Shown piece after piece: positions 25,928-34,221 of a stretch of 64,000 bases of DNA; within the stretch, counting starts at the first letter, position 1; the number at the start of each line of letters is the position of its first letter. The notes under the pieces were generated by a model. It was not told the origin of the DNA. It made no database searches and saw nothing but the letters and a program-made list of their open reading frames with translations. The translations under genes were made by a program, and so were the position numbers. Source of the DNA: an uncultured Verrucomicrobia subdivision 3 bacterium (GTDB lineage Bacteria > Verrucomicrobiota > Verrucomicrobiia > Limisphaerales > DASXHY01); NCBI GenBank assembly GCA_937890005.1, contig CALBZA010000005.1:4129-68128 (forward strand), read 5' to 3'.

Positions 25928-26026
25928 ATGAGCCTGGATGAGATCAAACGACGCTGGCGCATCTTCCGGAGGATCAGCAGGATCATCTCGCTGCATATCT
26001 GGTTCATCTTCGTCAAAAGCTCATAG
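25928..26026 (+). CDS. Possible 32-codon arginine-rich leader ORF
   Basis: ATG at 25928 opens a short frame (MSLDEIKRRWRIFRRISRI, then hydrophobic, stop 26024-26026) ending 38 bases before agmatine deiminase. Seven of 32 codons are Arg, two of them AGG. Its SD is weak. It may be a chance ORF in the 275-base divergent promoter region. Confidence 0.2.
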   Translation: MSLDEIKRRWRIFRRISRIISLHIWFIFVKSS

Positions 26027-26064
26027 ACAACACGGGAAAACGTTCTATCTTCCGCGCCGAATTT

Positions 26065-27150
26065 ATGGCGAACGCAAAACAGATCACCACAGCCTTTCCT
26101 GCCGATCTCGGTTACTCCATGCCCGCGGAATGGGAAAAGCACGAAGCCACGTGGCTCGGCTGGCCGCACAATGACACGGACTGGCCTGGCAAGATCGACA
26201 CGATCCGCTGGGTTTACTGCGAGATGGTTCGCAAAATTTCCCAGGGCGAAATCGTTCGCATTCTCGTCCAGAACCGGGTGGAGCAGAAGCTGGCCACGAG
26301 TTATCTCAAGCGAGCGTGCTGTGATCTGACCAGGGTGGAATTTGTCGTTCACCCGACGAATCGCGGCTGGACCCGTGACAGCGGACCGCTTCACGTCAGG
26401 CGGAAGAAAGGCGGAAAGGCGGAAACGGCCATCGTTCAATTTCATTTCAATGCCTGGGCAAAATACAACGACTGGCAGAAGGACACGAAAGTTCCGGAAA
26501 CCGCGGCGAAGTTGTTGAAGAAACCGCTGTTCGATGCGCGGTTCAATGGACGGAAGTTCATCATTGAAGGCGGCGGAATCGATGTGAACGGACGCGGCAC
26601 ATTGCTGACCACGGAGGAATGTTATTTGCATCCGAAGATTCAGGTCCGCAATCCCGGCATGACGAAGGCGGAATACCACGAGTGTTTCAGGAACTATCTC
26701 GGTGTGAAAAACGTCCTCTGGCTGTTGAACGGGCCTGTGGGCGACGACACGCATGGCCATATCGATGACGTGGCGCGTTTCACAGACCGGAAGACGATCG
26801 TTATGGTTCGGGAGACGAACAAGCGCGACATCAATTACAAGCCGCTTGCCGAGAACTGGGAACGCGTCCAGGACTTCCGGCTGGAGGACGGATCGAGGCC
26901 GGAAGTGGTCGCGTTGCCGATGCCTTCGCCGGTTCTTTTTGGCAAATGGCGATTGCCGGCAAGCTACGCAAATTTCTACATCTGCAACGCTTGCGTGATT
27001 GTTCCGACTTTCAATGACGTGAACGATCGCGTGGCGCTCGGCATTCTGGGTGAACTGTTCAGGGACCGTCCTGTGGTTGGAATTCACGCTGCCGATCTGG
27101 TGCTCGGATTTGGATCACTGCATTGCCTGACGCAACAGCAGCCAGCCTGA
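26065..27150 (+). CDS. aguA: Agmatine deiminase
   Basis: Hydrolyses agmatine to N-carbamoylputrescine and ammonia in the arginine-decarboxylase route to putrescine. The 361-residue guanidino-modifying enzyme shows the family signatures WLGWPHNDTDWPG, TRDSGP (substrate Asp/Arg region), IEGGGIDVNGRG, GDDTHGHIDDVARF with catalytic His/Asp, and the C-terminal nucleophile Cys in SLHCLTQQQPA (Cys354). It lies about 275 bases from the divergent DHS-like gene. No N-carbamoylputrescine amidase or arginine decarboxylase is in this window. Confidence 0.95.
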   Translation: MANAKQITTAFPADLGYSMPAEWEKHEATWLGWPHNDTDWPGKIDTIRWVYCEMVRKISQGEIVRILVQNRVEQKLATSYLKRACCDLTRVEFVVHPTNRGWTRDSGPLHVRRKKGGKAETAIVQFHFNAWAKYNDWQKDTKVPETAAKLLKKPLFDARFNGRKFIIEGGGIDVNGRGTLLTTEECYLHPKIQVRNPGMTKAEYHECFRNYLGVKNVLWLLNGPVGDDTHGHIDDVARFTDRKTIVMVRETNKRDINYKPLAENWERVQDFRLEDGSRPEVVALPMPSPVLFGKWRLPASYANFYICNACVIVPTFNDVNDRVALGILGELFRDRPVVGIHAADLVLGFGSLHCLTQQQPA

Positions 27151-27287
27151 CTTTGGTTTCGAGTTTCGAGTTTTTGTGGCGTGCTGAATCCGTAGTGCAT
27201 CCGATCATTTTTCCGTAGTCAGACGAATTGTCGCCGTGCCCCGGGCAGGAGATGCTTTTGCGTCGTCCCTGAAACCCTAAAGACGCT

Positions 27288-28097
27288 ATGACTGTCGCCC
27301 TGCCTGAACGCGCACCGGAAGTTGCGTTGCCTGCTGCTGCCATCCCCCCGGCCAGAAAAGCAATCCGCACGCTGATCGTCGATGACCAGATGATCGAACG
27401 GGAAGTGATGCGCCGCTATCTTCGCACGGAACCGGACATCGAGATTGTGGGAACATCCGTGAATGGTTGTGAAGCGGTCGAAGCGATCCAACGCCTGCAA
27501 CCGGATCTTGTTTTCCTGGACGTGCAAATGCCGGAACTCGATGGCTTCGGGGTTGTGTCACAGCTTGATCCGGAGCGAATGCCGATCGTGGTGTTCGTCA
27601 CAGCCAATGAGGAGTTCGCTCGAAAGGCATTTGATGTTCAGGCGCTCGATTATCTCATCAAACCTTGCCAGCGCGAACGGTTGAGCATCGCATTGCAGCG
27701 CGTTCGCCGTCAGATCCAGGCCAGGGCTGCGGCGTCCAAAACGGTTCACGAACCCGGCTCGGTCATCCTGTCACCCGGCCGGATGGCGGTGAAGACCGGC
27801 GGACGCATTCTTCTGGTCCGACTTGCGGATATTGAATGGATCGAAGCGGCGGACAATTACGTGAAACTTCATCTCGCGACAGAATGCCATCAGCTTCGTG
27901 AAACGTTGTCTTCGATCGAAATGCGGCTCCCGGCGGAACGTTTCATCCGGATCAGCCGGTCGGCCATCGTGAATGTGGACTGCATTCGCGAACTTCAGCC
28001 GATGATTCATGGCGAGTATTCTGTTCTCCTTCACAACGGACTGCGGCTGACACTGACGCGCAGCCATCGAAACAAGCTTCATCAGCTCGGTCTGTAA
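27288..28097 (+). CDS. LytTR-family response regulator
   Basis: A 269-residue two-component regulator. The receiver domain is at about 25-145, with acidic pair in IVDDQMIE, phosphoacceptor Asp in VFLDVQMPELDGFG, and Lys in YLIKPC. The LytTR DNA-binding domain is at about 165-268 (IEWIEAADNYVKLHL, RFIRISRSAIVNVDCI, LTLTRSHRNKL). Members usually control envelope, virulence or competence genes by binding imperfect direct repeats. No histidine kinase gene is adjacent, so it is an orphan here. Confidence 0.93.
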   Translation: MTVALPERAPEVALPAAAIPPARKAIRTLIVDDQMIEREVMRRYLRTEPDIEIVGTSVNGCEAVEAIQRLQPDLVFLDVQMPELDGFGVVSQLDPERMPIVVFVTANEEFARKAFDVQALDYLIKPCQRERLSIALQRVRRQIQARAAASKTVHEPGSVILSPGRMAVKTGGRILLVRLADIEWIEAADNYVKLHLATECHQLRETLSSIEMRLPAERFIRISRSAIVNVDCIRELQPMIHGEYSVLLHNGLRLTLTRSHRNKLHQLGL

Positions 28098-28297
28098 CGC
28101 ACCGAGATCGGCTTCCGACGTGCGGGTGGTCTGTCGTTGCGGTTGCATTTTGCCGCATCGATTCAGATGCCGGCATGCGTCAGCTGCGTTCCAGGGGGAG
28201 GCAATTGCCGTTGACGGTACCCGCTGCTTCCTGAAAACTGCCCGCTCATGTGACGGCTTCCCGCCGGCTGCATCTGGACATTGAACTATTATTGAAC

Positions 28298-29521
28298 ATG
28301 AACCTGGATTCTCTTTATTCCGAACTGACACTCAAAACGGGCGCGAAGATGGTGCTGCTCGTTCTCGATGGGCTCGGCGACATTGCCACGCGCGAGCAGA
28401 ATTTCCTGACTCCGCTCGAAGCCGCATCGACTCCGAACCTTGACAAACTGGCGAAAGATTCCGCTCAGGGCCGTATGATTCCTGTCGCGCCCGGCATCAC
28501 TCCCGGCAGCGGCCCCGGACATCTGGGTCTCTTCGGTTACGATCCGCTGGAATTTCAAGTTGGCCGCGGTGTGATCGAAGCGCTCGGACTGGGCGTTGAA
28601 CTCAAGCCCGGCGACGTCTGCGCCCGCGCCAACTTCGCGACGCTCGATGCGAAGGGCATTGTCACCGATCGCCGCGCCGGACGCATTCCGACCGAAACCT
28701 GTGAGAAGCTTTGCGCGATGCTGTCCGCCAAGATCAAGAAGATCGGCGACACCCAGGTCATCATCAAAGCCGGCAAGGAACATCGCTTTGTCGTGGTCTT
28801 CCGCGGCAAAGGACTCGAAGGCCCTCTCACCGATGCCGATCCGAATCGTGAAGGTTACCCCATCCCGACCGTCAAGCCGCGCGATCCGAAAAATCTCAAG
28901 CAGAAGAAAATGGCGAAGCTGATCGCCGACTTCTACAAGGCCGCGCTGCCGATCATCGCGAATGAAAAACCGGCGAACGGATTCCTGATGCGTGGCATTG
29001 CGCACCAGCCCGACATTCCGCTTTTTGAAGATCGTTATCTGATGAAGCCGGCGGCGCTTGCGGTGTATCCGATGTACAAGGGCCTGTCGCAACTCGTCGG
29101 CATGACGAAGATCGAAGGTCCGCAGACGATTCGTGAGCAGTTCGAGCGTTACGTCGCCGAATACGACAACTACGATTTCTTCTTCATCCACTACAAGTAC
29201 ACCGACAAGGCAGGTGAGGACGGCAACTTTGCCGCGAAGAAAAAATACATCGAGGAACTCGACGCCGCTCTGCCGGTGCTGCTTCAGAAGAAGCCGACCG
29301 TTCTCGCAATCACGGGCGATCACTCCACGCCGTGCGCAGTGAAGGGGCATTCGTGGCATCCTCAGCCGGTGTTGTTGCACGCGGCATTGAGCGGTTCCGA
29401 CAAACTGGAACGTTTCACCGAAACCGGCGCGAACATCGGTTCGCTCGGTGTGTTCGAAGCGAAGTATCTGATCCGCTACATGCAGGCGAACGCCAAGATG
29501 TTCGACAAGTTCGGAGCGTAA
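28298..29521 (+). CDS. apgM: 2,3-bisphosphoglycerate-independent phosphoglycerate mutase, ApgM type
   Basis: Interconverts 3- and 2-phosphoglycerate. It is the archaeal-type aPGAM of the alkaline phosphatase superfamily: KMVLLVLDGLGD, TPNLDKLAKDSAQG, ITPGSGPGHLGLFGYDP, and metal-binding ITGDHSTPCAVKGHSWHP. The 407-residue length from ATG 28298 fits; the frame is open upstream to 28250. It is followed 18 bases after the stop by a strong intrinsic terminator, so it is probably monocistronic. Confidence 0.95.
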   Translation: MNLDSLYSELTLKTGAKMVLLVLDGLGDIATREQNFLTPLEAASTPNLDKLAKDSAQGRMIPVAPGITPGSGPGHLGLFGYDPLEFQVGRGVIEALGLGVELKPGDVCARANFATLDAKGIVTDRRAGRIPTETCEKLCAMLSAKIKKIGDTQVIIKAGKEHRFVVVFRGKGLEGPLTDADPNREGYPIPTVKPRDPKNLKQKKMAKLIADFYKAALPIIANEKPANGFLMRGIAHQPDIPLFEDRYLMKPAALAVYPMYKGLSQLVGMTKIEGPQTIREQFERYVAEYDNYDFFFIHYKYTDKAGEDGNFAAKKKYIEELDAALPVLLQKKPTVLAITGDHSTPCAVKGHSWHPQPVLLHAALSGSDKLERFTETGANIGSLGVFEAKYLIRYMQANAKMFDKFGA

Positions 29522-29538
29522 ATTTTTGTTCTTTCCAC

Positions 29539-29571
29539 GCCGCTGCATTCGAAAGGGTGCAGCGGCTTTTT
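29539..29571 (+). terminator. Intrinsic terminator of apgM
   Basis: Perfect 9-bp stem GCCGCTGCA (29539-29547) with TGCAGCGGC (29558-29566), 10-nt loop, followed at once by TTTTT (29567-29571). Confidence 0.9.
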
Positions 29572-29733
29572 CGTGGCGGTAAAGGAGAGGGAATCGTGTT
29601 GCTTCGGTTCAAGTGGTCTCATCAACAGGTGTTTGAACGTATGAAGCAGGAATGAACCAACAGCCATCTTCAACGCGTCTTCGGAGCCGTCATGGCAAGC
29701 TGTTGAAACAGCTGAACCGTTGCAACGACGCAG

Positions 29734-29753
29734 CACCGCGCTGAAGCGCGGTG
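29734..29753. repeat. Short GC palindrome
   Basis: CACCGCGC (29734-29741) and GCGCGGTG (29746-29753) around a TGAA loop, no T-run. It has the form of a dispersed REP-like palindrome. Confidence 0.5.
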
Positions 29754-29856
29754 TTAATGAGATTGAATGCGTTTGCTCCGTCAGAAGACGTTGTGCGCTA
29801 GGGATTCATTTCTGACCAACGCTGACAGAGACCTCTGCAAAGCCGATTGAACGGGC

Positions 29857-29920
29857 GGAGCGCGGAGCATGGCTCCGCAAGTTTCCTCAGATCATCGCAC
29901 AGAGCGATGCTCCGCGCTCC
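29857..29920. repeat. 14-bp perfect inverted repeat
   Basis: GGAGCGCGGAGCAT at 29857-29870 and its exact complement at 29907-29920, separated by 36 bases that contain a smaller GATCATCGCACAGAGCGATG palindrome. Possibly a small mobile palindromic element. Confidence 0.6.
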
Positions 29921-30346
29921 GGCTTGTGACTTTCGCGGAAATGAAACAGTTCGGGATTCGGAACGCATTCGGCTTGGACGCGACATCCGCACGAACGTTG
30001 CCTGTCGCAATGAAGCGGCATTGTGCTACGCTCCGAGTCCTTCGGTGAAATGGCTTCGCCATCGACATTCATTCATCACCGATCATTCGTTTGTCTTCCT
30101 GATTCACAACAACGCAATGAGATGCATTTTGTTCTTTCGACAAAGTTGTTGATCTGCGAAAACAGTGAGCAATGCGCGCGAAAAAAATTTCCGCATCGAC
30201 TTCGTTTGAATTCAAACGCGCTTCGAAATACTTCCGACTGTTGAAAAAATGTTTGCCAGCAGACGGATTTTTTATCTACAAACAGCGAAACTAAATTTCA
30301 ATTTGCGCTTTCACATGATCATTCCGCTTAACCCTAAGCAATCGAA

Positions 30347-30417
30347 CGGAGGTGAGAAACGTGGCAGCTAAGAAAAAAGCTAAGAAGAAAGCAGCAAAGA
30401 AAAAGAAGTAACCTCCG
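30347..30417 (+). promoter_or_regulatory. Shine-Dalgarno sequestering stem around the lysine-rich mini-ORF
   Basis: CGGAGGT at 30347-30353 is the SD of the GTG at 30361. ACCTCCG at 30411-30417, immediately after the mini-ORF, is its exact complement. The two could pair in the mRNA and enclose the whole mini-ORF, closing its ribosome site. Confidence 0.45.
30361..30411 (+). CDS. 16-residue lysine-rich microprotein or leader peptide
   Basis: GTG at 30361 lies seven bases after a near-perfect SD (GGAGGTGA, 30348-30355). It encodes MAAKKKAKKKAAKKKK and stops at TAA 30409-30411. Ten of 16 residues are Lys and five are Ala, the composition of histone H1-like tails. It could be a nucleic-acid-binding microprotein, or a translated leader for the exonuclease gene 72 bases downstream. 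The SD argues it is translated; the function is unknown. Confidence 0.55.
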   Translation: MAAKKKAKKKAAKKKK

Positions 30418-30482
30418 CGAACACCAGGATGGAAAACCTGGGCAGTCATGACAGGTTTCCCATCCTGGTTCACTTCCCCCCC

Positions 30483-31202
30483 ATGGCCAAACTGGTCTTC
30501 GACATCGAAACCTCGGCTCTCCCTCTCGAACACTTCGACGAAACTCAACAGGAATACCTGTTTCGCGAAGCGGAAAAGATTCCCGACGAAACCGCCCGCG
30601 CCGTCCGCCGCGCGGAACTTCTGCAGCAGTTCAACCTCTGGCCTTTCACTGCGCAGGTGGTTTGCATTGCCATGCTCAATGCCGACACCCAGCGCGGTCA
30701 GGTGTTGTTCACCGCGGAGGATTTCGAGGAAGAAGGCGGTGAAGGCGGGCCGGTTGAGTTCGTTCCCTGCGTCGATGAAACCGAACTGCTCACCGCGTTC
30801 TGGGATGTTGCGCGGCACTACGAATCGATCGTCACGTTCAACGGCCGCGGCTTCGACGTTCCATTCATTTACCTTCGTTCGGCGCTCCTGAACGTTCCTA
30901 TCAGCCGCAAGGACTGGCTCGGTTACCGGTATCAAACGGATCCGCACTGCGATCTTGCCGAGCAATTCACGTTTTATGGAGTGAGCGGGCGCGATGGCGC
31001 CGCGCGCCGCTTCAATCTCGATTTCTACTGCAAGGCCTTCGGCATCGAATCGCCAAAGAGCCATGGCGTGACGGGCATGGATGTGAACACGTTGCTGGCA
31101 GAAGGACGGTATCGCGACATCGCGGAATACTGTCTTCGCGACGTGAAGGCCACCGTTCAGCTGTTTCAAATCTGGCGCGATCGCCTGGCCGGAATCAAAT
31201 GA
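30483..31202 (+). CDS. Ribonuclease H-like 3'-5' exonuclease (DEDDy type)
   Basis: A 239-residue DnaQ/PolB-type exonuclease domain protein without polymerase. Exo I is FDIETSALP, Exo II is VTFNGRGFDVPFIYLR (N-x3-F-D), and Exo III is YCLRDVKATVQLF (Y-x3-D). The start ATG 30483 gives MAKLVFDIET, the usual opening; the frame is open from 30429. The family degrades single-stranded DNA or RNA ends, and the exact substrate is unknown. It overlaps the downstream phosphorylase gene by four bases (ATGA). Confidence 0.9.
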   Translation: MAKLVFDIETSALPLEHFDETQQEYLFREAEKIPDETARAVRRAELLQQFNLWPFTAQVVCIAMLNADTQRGQVLFTAEDFEEEGGEGGPVEFVPCVDETELLTAFWDVARHYESIVTFNGRGFDVPFIYLRSALLNVPISRKDWLGYRYQTDPHCDLAEQFTFYGVSGRDGAARRFNLDFYCKAFGIESPKSHGVTGMDVNTLLAEGRYRDIAEYCLRDVKATVQLFQIWRDRLAGIK

Positions 31203-31873
31203 GCGGCGTGTCCGAGACCCCACGCATCGCGCTGCTGATCTGTTTTGCAGTCAAGGAAGAGGCGGCCTTTTTCACTCCGCAACGAATCCATGGCGGCTGT
31301 TCGGTTCTCGTCACCGGAATGGGCCGACGCAACACCAGCACGCGCTTCGAACAGGAGCTGCGACGATTCCAACCCGATCGTGTCATCACCTGCGGCTTCG
31401 CCGGCGCGCTCGACCCCGCGCTCAAGATCGGCGACCTTGTGTTCGATACCGATTTCGATTCCGGAATGTCTGACGCCCTGCTTTCCGCCGGTGCGACCCC
31501 GGCAAAGTTTTATTGCTCAACACGCGTCGCGGTATCGGCCGCGGAGAAACAGGAATTGCGCCGCAGCACAGGGTGCGATGTGGTGGAGATGGAGTCTTCG
31601 GTGATTCGAACGATGTGCCGCGACCGCGGCATTCCGAGCACGACGCTTCGGGTGATTTCCGACACGGCGAACGAAGATTTGCCGCTGGACTTCAACGCGT
31701 TGATGGCTGCCGACCAGAAAATTTCGATGGCCCGGCTGACGCTGGCGCTGTTGAAATCGCCGGGATCGATTCCGCGCCTGATGGAGCTTCAGCGCAATAC
31801 GAGGTTTGCAGCGAAACGCCTGGCAGACGCGCTGGACCGGTTATTGGATTCCCTGCGAAGTTCCTGCGCTTGA
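31199..31873 (+). CDS. Nucleoside phosphorylase / nucleosidase superfamily protein (HpnG-like)
   Basis: A 224-residue PNP/UDP-type protein related to MTA/SAH nucleosidases and to HpnG-type phosphorylases found with hopanoid genes. LVTGMGRRNT, ITCGFAGALDPALKIGDLV and VVEMESSVIRTMC (the substrate-binding M-E) followed by LRVISDTAN (catalytic Asp) are visible. It is translationally coupled to the exonuclease. A squalene-synthase-like and an HpnK-like gene lie within 2 kb on the other strand, which fits but does not prove an isoprenoid link. Its 3' end overlaps the convergent EamA gene by 33 bases. Confidence 0.8.
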   Translation: MSGVSETPRIALLICFAVKEEAAFFTPQRIHGGCSVLVTGMGRRNTSTRFEQELRRFQPDRVITCGFAGALDPALKIGDLVFDTDFDSGMSDALLSAGATPAKFYCSTRVAVSAAEKQELRRSTGCDVVEMESSVIRTMCRDRGIPSTTLRVISDTANEDLPLDFNALMAADQKISMARLTLALLKSPGSIPRLMELQRNTRFAAKRLADALDRLLDSLRSSCA

Positions 31874-32287
31874 ACCTTCTGTCCGGAGCGCAGTCTTCGC
31901 TTTCTCCGCCGATTTCTCGCTGTAGCTGATGAAACCGGCGCCGATCACGATGAGAATCACACCGAACCAGCGCACCGAAGACACGTGTTCTCCGAGGAAA
32001 AGCCATGCTGCAAAGGTCGCGAAGACAAAACTCAATCCTGTGAGCGGCCAGAGGAAGCTGATGTCCGACTTCGACATCAGAATCAGGAGACAGGCGAAAA
32101 ACAGCGCTTCAAAAAAGACGCCCAGCAGAATCTGCGGACTCGTGGCGCCGGCTTTCATGATTCGCAGCACCTCTGGAACGCTGATCTTCTGGACCTCGCC
32201 GATGTTGTTCATTCCTTTTTTGAGCAACACCACGCCCGCGGATTCAAAGGTCAATCCGATCAACAAAATTATCAGCAGTTTGAACAT
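31841..32287 (-). CDS. EamA-family small membrane transporter
   Basis: A 148-residue, four-helix membrane protein: helices near 3-22, 53-73, 79-98 and 105-123 (LLIILLIGLTFES, ILLGVFFEALFFACLLILM, FVFATFAAWLFLGE, WFGVILIVIGAGF). The tail is hydrophilic. The fold is that of half-size drug/metabolite transporters, which work as dimers. It lies 138 bases downstream of the HpnK-type gene, and the substrate is unknown. Confidence 0.85.
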   Translation of the reverse strand: MFKLLIILLIGLTFESAGVVLLKKGMNNIGEVQKISVPEVLRIMKAGATSPQILLGVFFEALFFACLLILMSKSDISFLWPLTGLSFVFATFAAWLFLGEHVSSVRWFGVILIVIGAGFISYSEKSAEKAKTALRTEGSSAGTSQGIQ

Positions 32288-32424
32288 AAATTGTCTGGCG
32301 CTCGAAGTTGCATTTACAGCGAAGTCGGACGCGAAAAGAGCTTCGACCGTTCGATTAGATCAGAACTTCGCGTCCTCCGCGACCTTCAGCTGAGGCCGTA
32401 ATGGAATTTGAAGCGGGTTGCAAT

Positions 32425-33246
32425 TCACAGGTCCTGATATCGGATCAGCTGAATCCCGAGCTTCTTCACGAGATCCTTCACACGCGGGCTCACCAGGGCG
32501 TCGAACTCGTGCTTAAACTTGTCGAGGGACGGATGTGAGTAAAGCTCCGAATCGCCCGCTGGCAGGCGCGGCAACAGGCCCAGAACGTAACGCTCGTCCA
32601 CGTGCGAATCCTGCATGAGTCCGAAAACACTGGGAACGTATTTGATTCCCCGCTCGCGAAAGCGCGCGCCGCATCCGTAGGAAAGCATCTGGTAAATGAA
32701 TGCATGCGAAGTGCGATAGAACCAGCGTCCGCTGTCGAGCTTCGTGTTCAGCCAGAAGCGGTCACGCGTCAGCCGGGCGCGCTTGAACGGAAACTTGTCC
32801 CAATCCTCCATCAGAATCCGAAACACGACCGGATGCATGTGCATGTGCAGATGCCCGTTCACGTGGTCGAGTTCGAGCCCCGTTTTCGCAAAACGACTGA
32901 ATTGTTCGTGGACTTCGGCGCGCAGCTGTTCGCGCAGGCTGCGATTCGCAAAGTACCGGAAACCGCTTGTCGCCGGTTTTTCGCTGAATTCGGCCTTTGC
33001 ATTCACAAGGCCGGGAATCTCGTCCGGACGCAGCGCCGAATGACCGTAAAGCAGCGTGATATGCAGTCCGACACCAAGCTTCGGATTCTGCCGCGCAAGT
33101 TCCACGGCTTCGTCAACGGCCACCTCGTTCATCATGAGGCTCGCCGAGGTCAGGATGCCATCCTGATGCGCGCGAATGACCGCTTCATTGATCGAATGGG
33201 ATCGACCAAAGTCATCGGCGTTCACAATCAGGCGTCGTTGGCTCAT
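32425..33246 (-). CDS. ChbG/HpnK family deacetylase
   Basis: A 273-residue YdjC-type carbohydrate deacetylase. The metal-binding VNADDFGRSHSINEAV and DHVNGHLHMHMHP motifs are complete. LTSASLMMNEVAVDEAV is the usual second strand. HpnK members accompany hopanoid genes, while ChbG acts on acetylated chitobiose. The gene upstream is a squalene-synthase homologue of HpnD type, so the HpnK alternative is favoured. No squalene-hopene cyclase is in the window. Confidence 0.87.
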   Translation of the reverse strand: MSQRRLIVNADDFGRSHSINEAVIRAHQDGILTSASLMMNEVAVDEAVELARQNPKLGVGLHITLLYGHSALRPDEIPGLVNAKAEFSEKPATSGFRYFANRSLREQLRAEVHEQFSRFAKTGLELDHVNGHLHMHMHPVVFRILMEDWDKFPFKRARLTRDRFWLNTKLDSGRWFYRTSHAFIYQMLSYGCGARFRERGIKYVPSVFGLMQDSHVDERYVLGLLPRLPAGDSELYSHPSLDKFKHEFDALVSPRVKDLVKKLGIQLIRYQDL

Positions 33247-33347
33247 CTCGGGATCGTGTTCTCAATCTTCAACTCAAAACCCATAACTCAAATCGATAAC
33301 TGTTGCGAAACAGGGCAGCGGTCGAAGTGGAAGAACGAGGAAGCCAT

Positions 33348-34217
33348 TCAAGGCGTTCCGTAGTTGGGCGACATGGCGCCGACTGCGAATCGGTACCACG
33401 AGCGAAAGATCAGCAACAGCTTCTGGCCTTTGTTCAGGCGGGGCGGAGTGGGGCCGAACACATTGAAGTTTTCGCGCTCCAGCTTGCGCAGAAGCCGCCA
33501 GTAAACCGCCCCCATCAACTCCGCGGCCACCATCGCCTGGCGATCCTCCTGCGGAAGCGTTTCGTGAGCGAGCCGGTAGAAATGTCGCGCTCTCTGGGCC
33601 ACGCTGCGTGCCAGTTCCAAAAAACGGTTTGAGTATTCGAACCGGAGAATTTCCGCCTCGCTCACCTTGAACCGCTGCAATTCCGAGAGCGGAAGATAAA
33701 TTCGTCCTCGTTCGGCGTCCGTGCGCACATCACGCAGGATGTTTGTGAGTTGTAGTGCCTTTCCCAGATAAACAGCGTAGTCGCGGCAGCGTGGATTGCT
33801 GTAGCCGAAAATCTCGATGCTCAACAGCCCGACAACAGACGCCACGCGATAGCAGTAAAGCTCCAGTTCCTCGTGGCTTTCATAACGTTTCTTGTCCAGG
33901 TCCATCTCGCAGCCCTTGATCAGCTCGTCGAGAAGTTCGAACTTCAGCCCGAACTGCCGGATCACCGGCTGAAACTCGCGGTTCACGACAAACTCCGGGT
34001 CTCCGCCTGTGCACGCTTTCCGGACGTCCTCACGCCACGCGGGCAGCCGCTGGCGGCGAACTTCAGTCGGCACACTTTCCTCATCGGCCACGTCATCCAC
34101 CTCGCGGCAGAATGCATAGAGCGTGGACATCGCATCGCGTTTCGGCTTCGGCAGCAGAATGAATGCGAGGGCGAGGTTCGAGGCGCTCTTCTGCGTGATG
34201 TTCCGGCTTTGCTGCAT
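33348..34217 (-). CDS. hpnD: Squalene/phytoene synthase family protein (presqualene diphosphate synthase-like)
   Basis: A 289-residue prenyl-condensing enzyme. First Asp-rich motif: FCREVDDVADEE. Second: NILRDVRTDAERGRIYLP. ALQLTN and AVYWRLLRKLE are also typical. The family joins two C15 or C20 diphosphates; the short length and local HpnK and HpnG-like genes point to the HpnD step (farnesyl diphosphate to presqualene diphosphate), but phytoene synthase cannot be excluded. Start ATG 34217 was chosen because it follows the previous stop by four bases; the frame is open to 34526. Confidence 0.85.
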   Translation of the reverse strand: MQQSRNITQKSASNLALAFILLPKPKRDAMSTLYAFCREVDDVADEESVPTEVRRQRLPAWREDVRKACTGGDPEFVVNREFQPVIRQFGLKFELLDELIKGCEMDLDKKRYESHEELELYCYRVASVVGLLSIEIFGYSNPRCRDYAVYLGKALQLTNILRDVRTDAERGRIYLPLSELQRFKVSEAEILRFEYSNRFLELARSVAQRARHFYRLAHETLPQEDRQAMVAAELMGAVYWRLLRKLERENFNVFGPTPPRLNKGQKLLLIFRSWYRFAVGAMSPNYGTP

Positions 34218-34221
34218 GGAG

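Larger units (their letters stand above)
29522..30482. other. Long gene-poor stretch with palindromes and a mini-ORF
   Basis: 960 bases between apgM and the exonuclease gene. It contains the apgM terminator, two palindromes (29734, 29857), and an A/T-richer segment from about 30100 to 30345 that contrasts with the GC-rich surroundings and may hold a promoter or RNA leader. The 16-codon lysine-rich ORF at 30361 lies at its end. No tRNA, known riboswitch or longer coding frame was recognised. Confidence 0.55.

Noticed and set aside
29734..29753. Intrinsic terminator
   Set aside because: No T-run after the stem, and the true apgM terminator is already present at 29539-29571.
30361..30411. Lysine-sensing attenuator leader peptide of the classical type
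   Set aside because: No lysine-related gene follows and no terminator/antiterminator pair was seen between the mini-ORF and the exonuclease gene; left open as microprotein or other leader.
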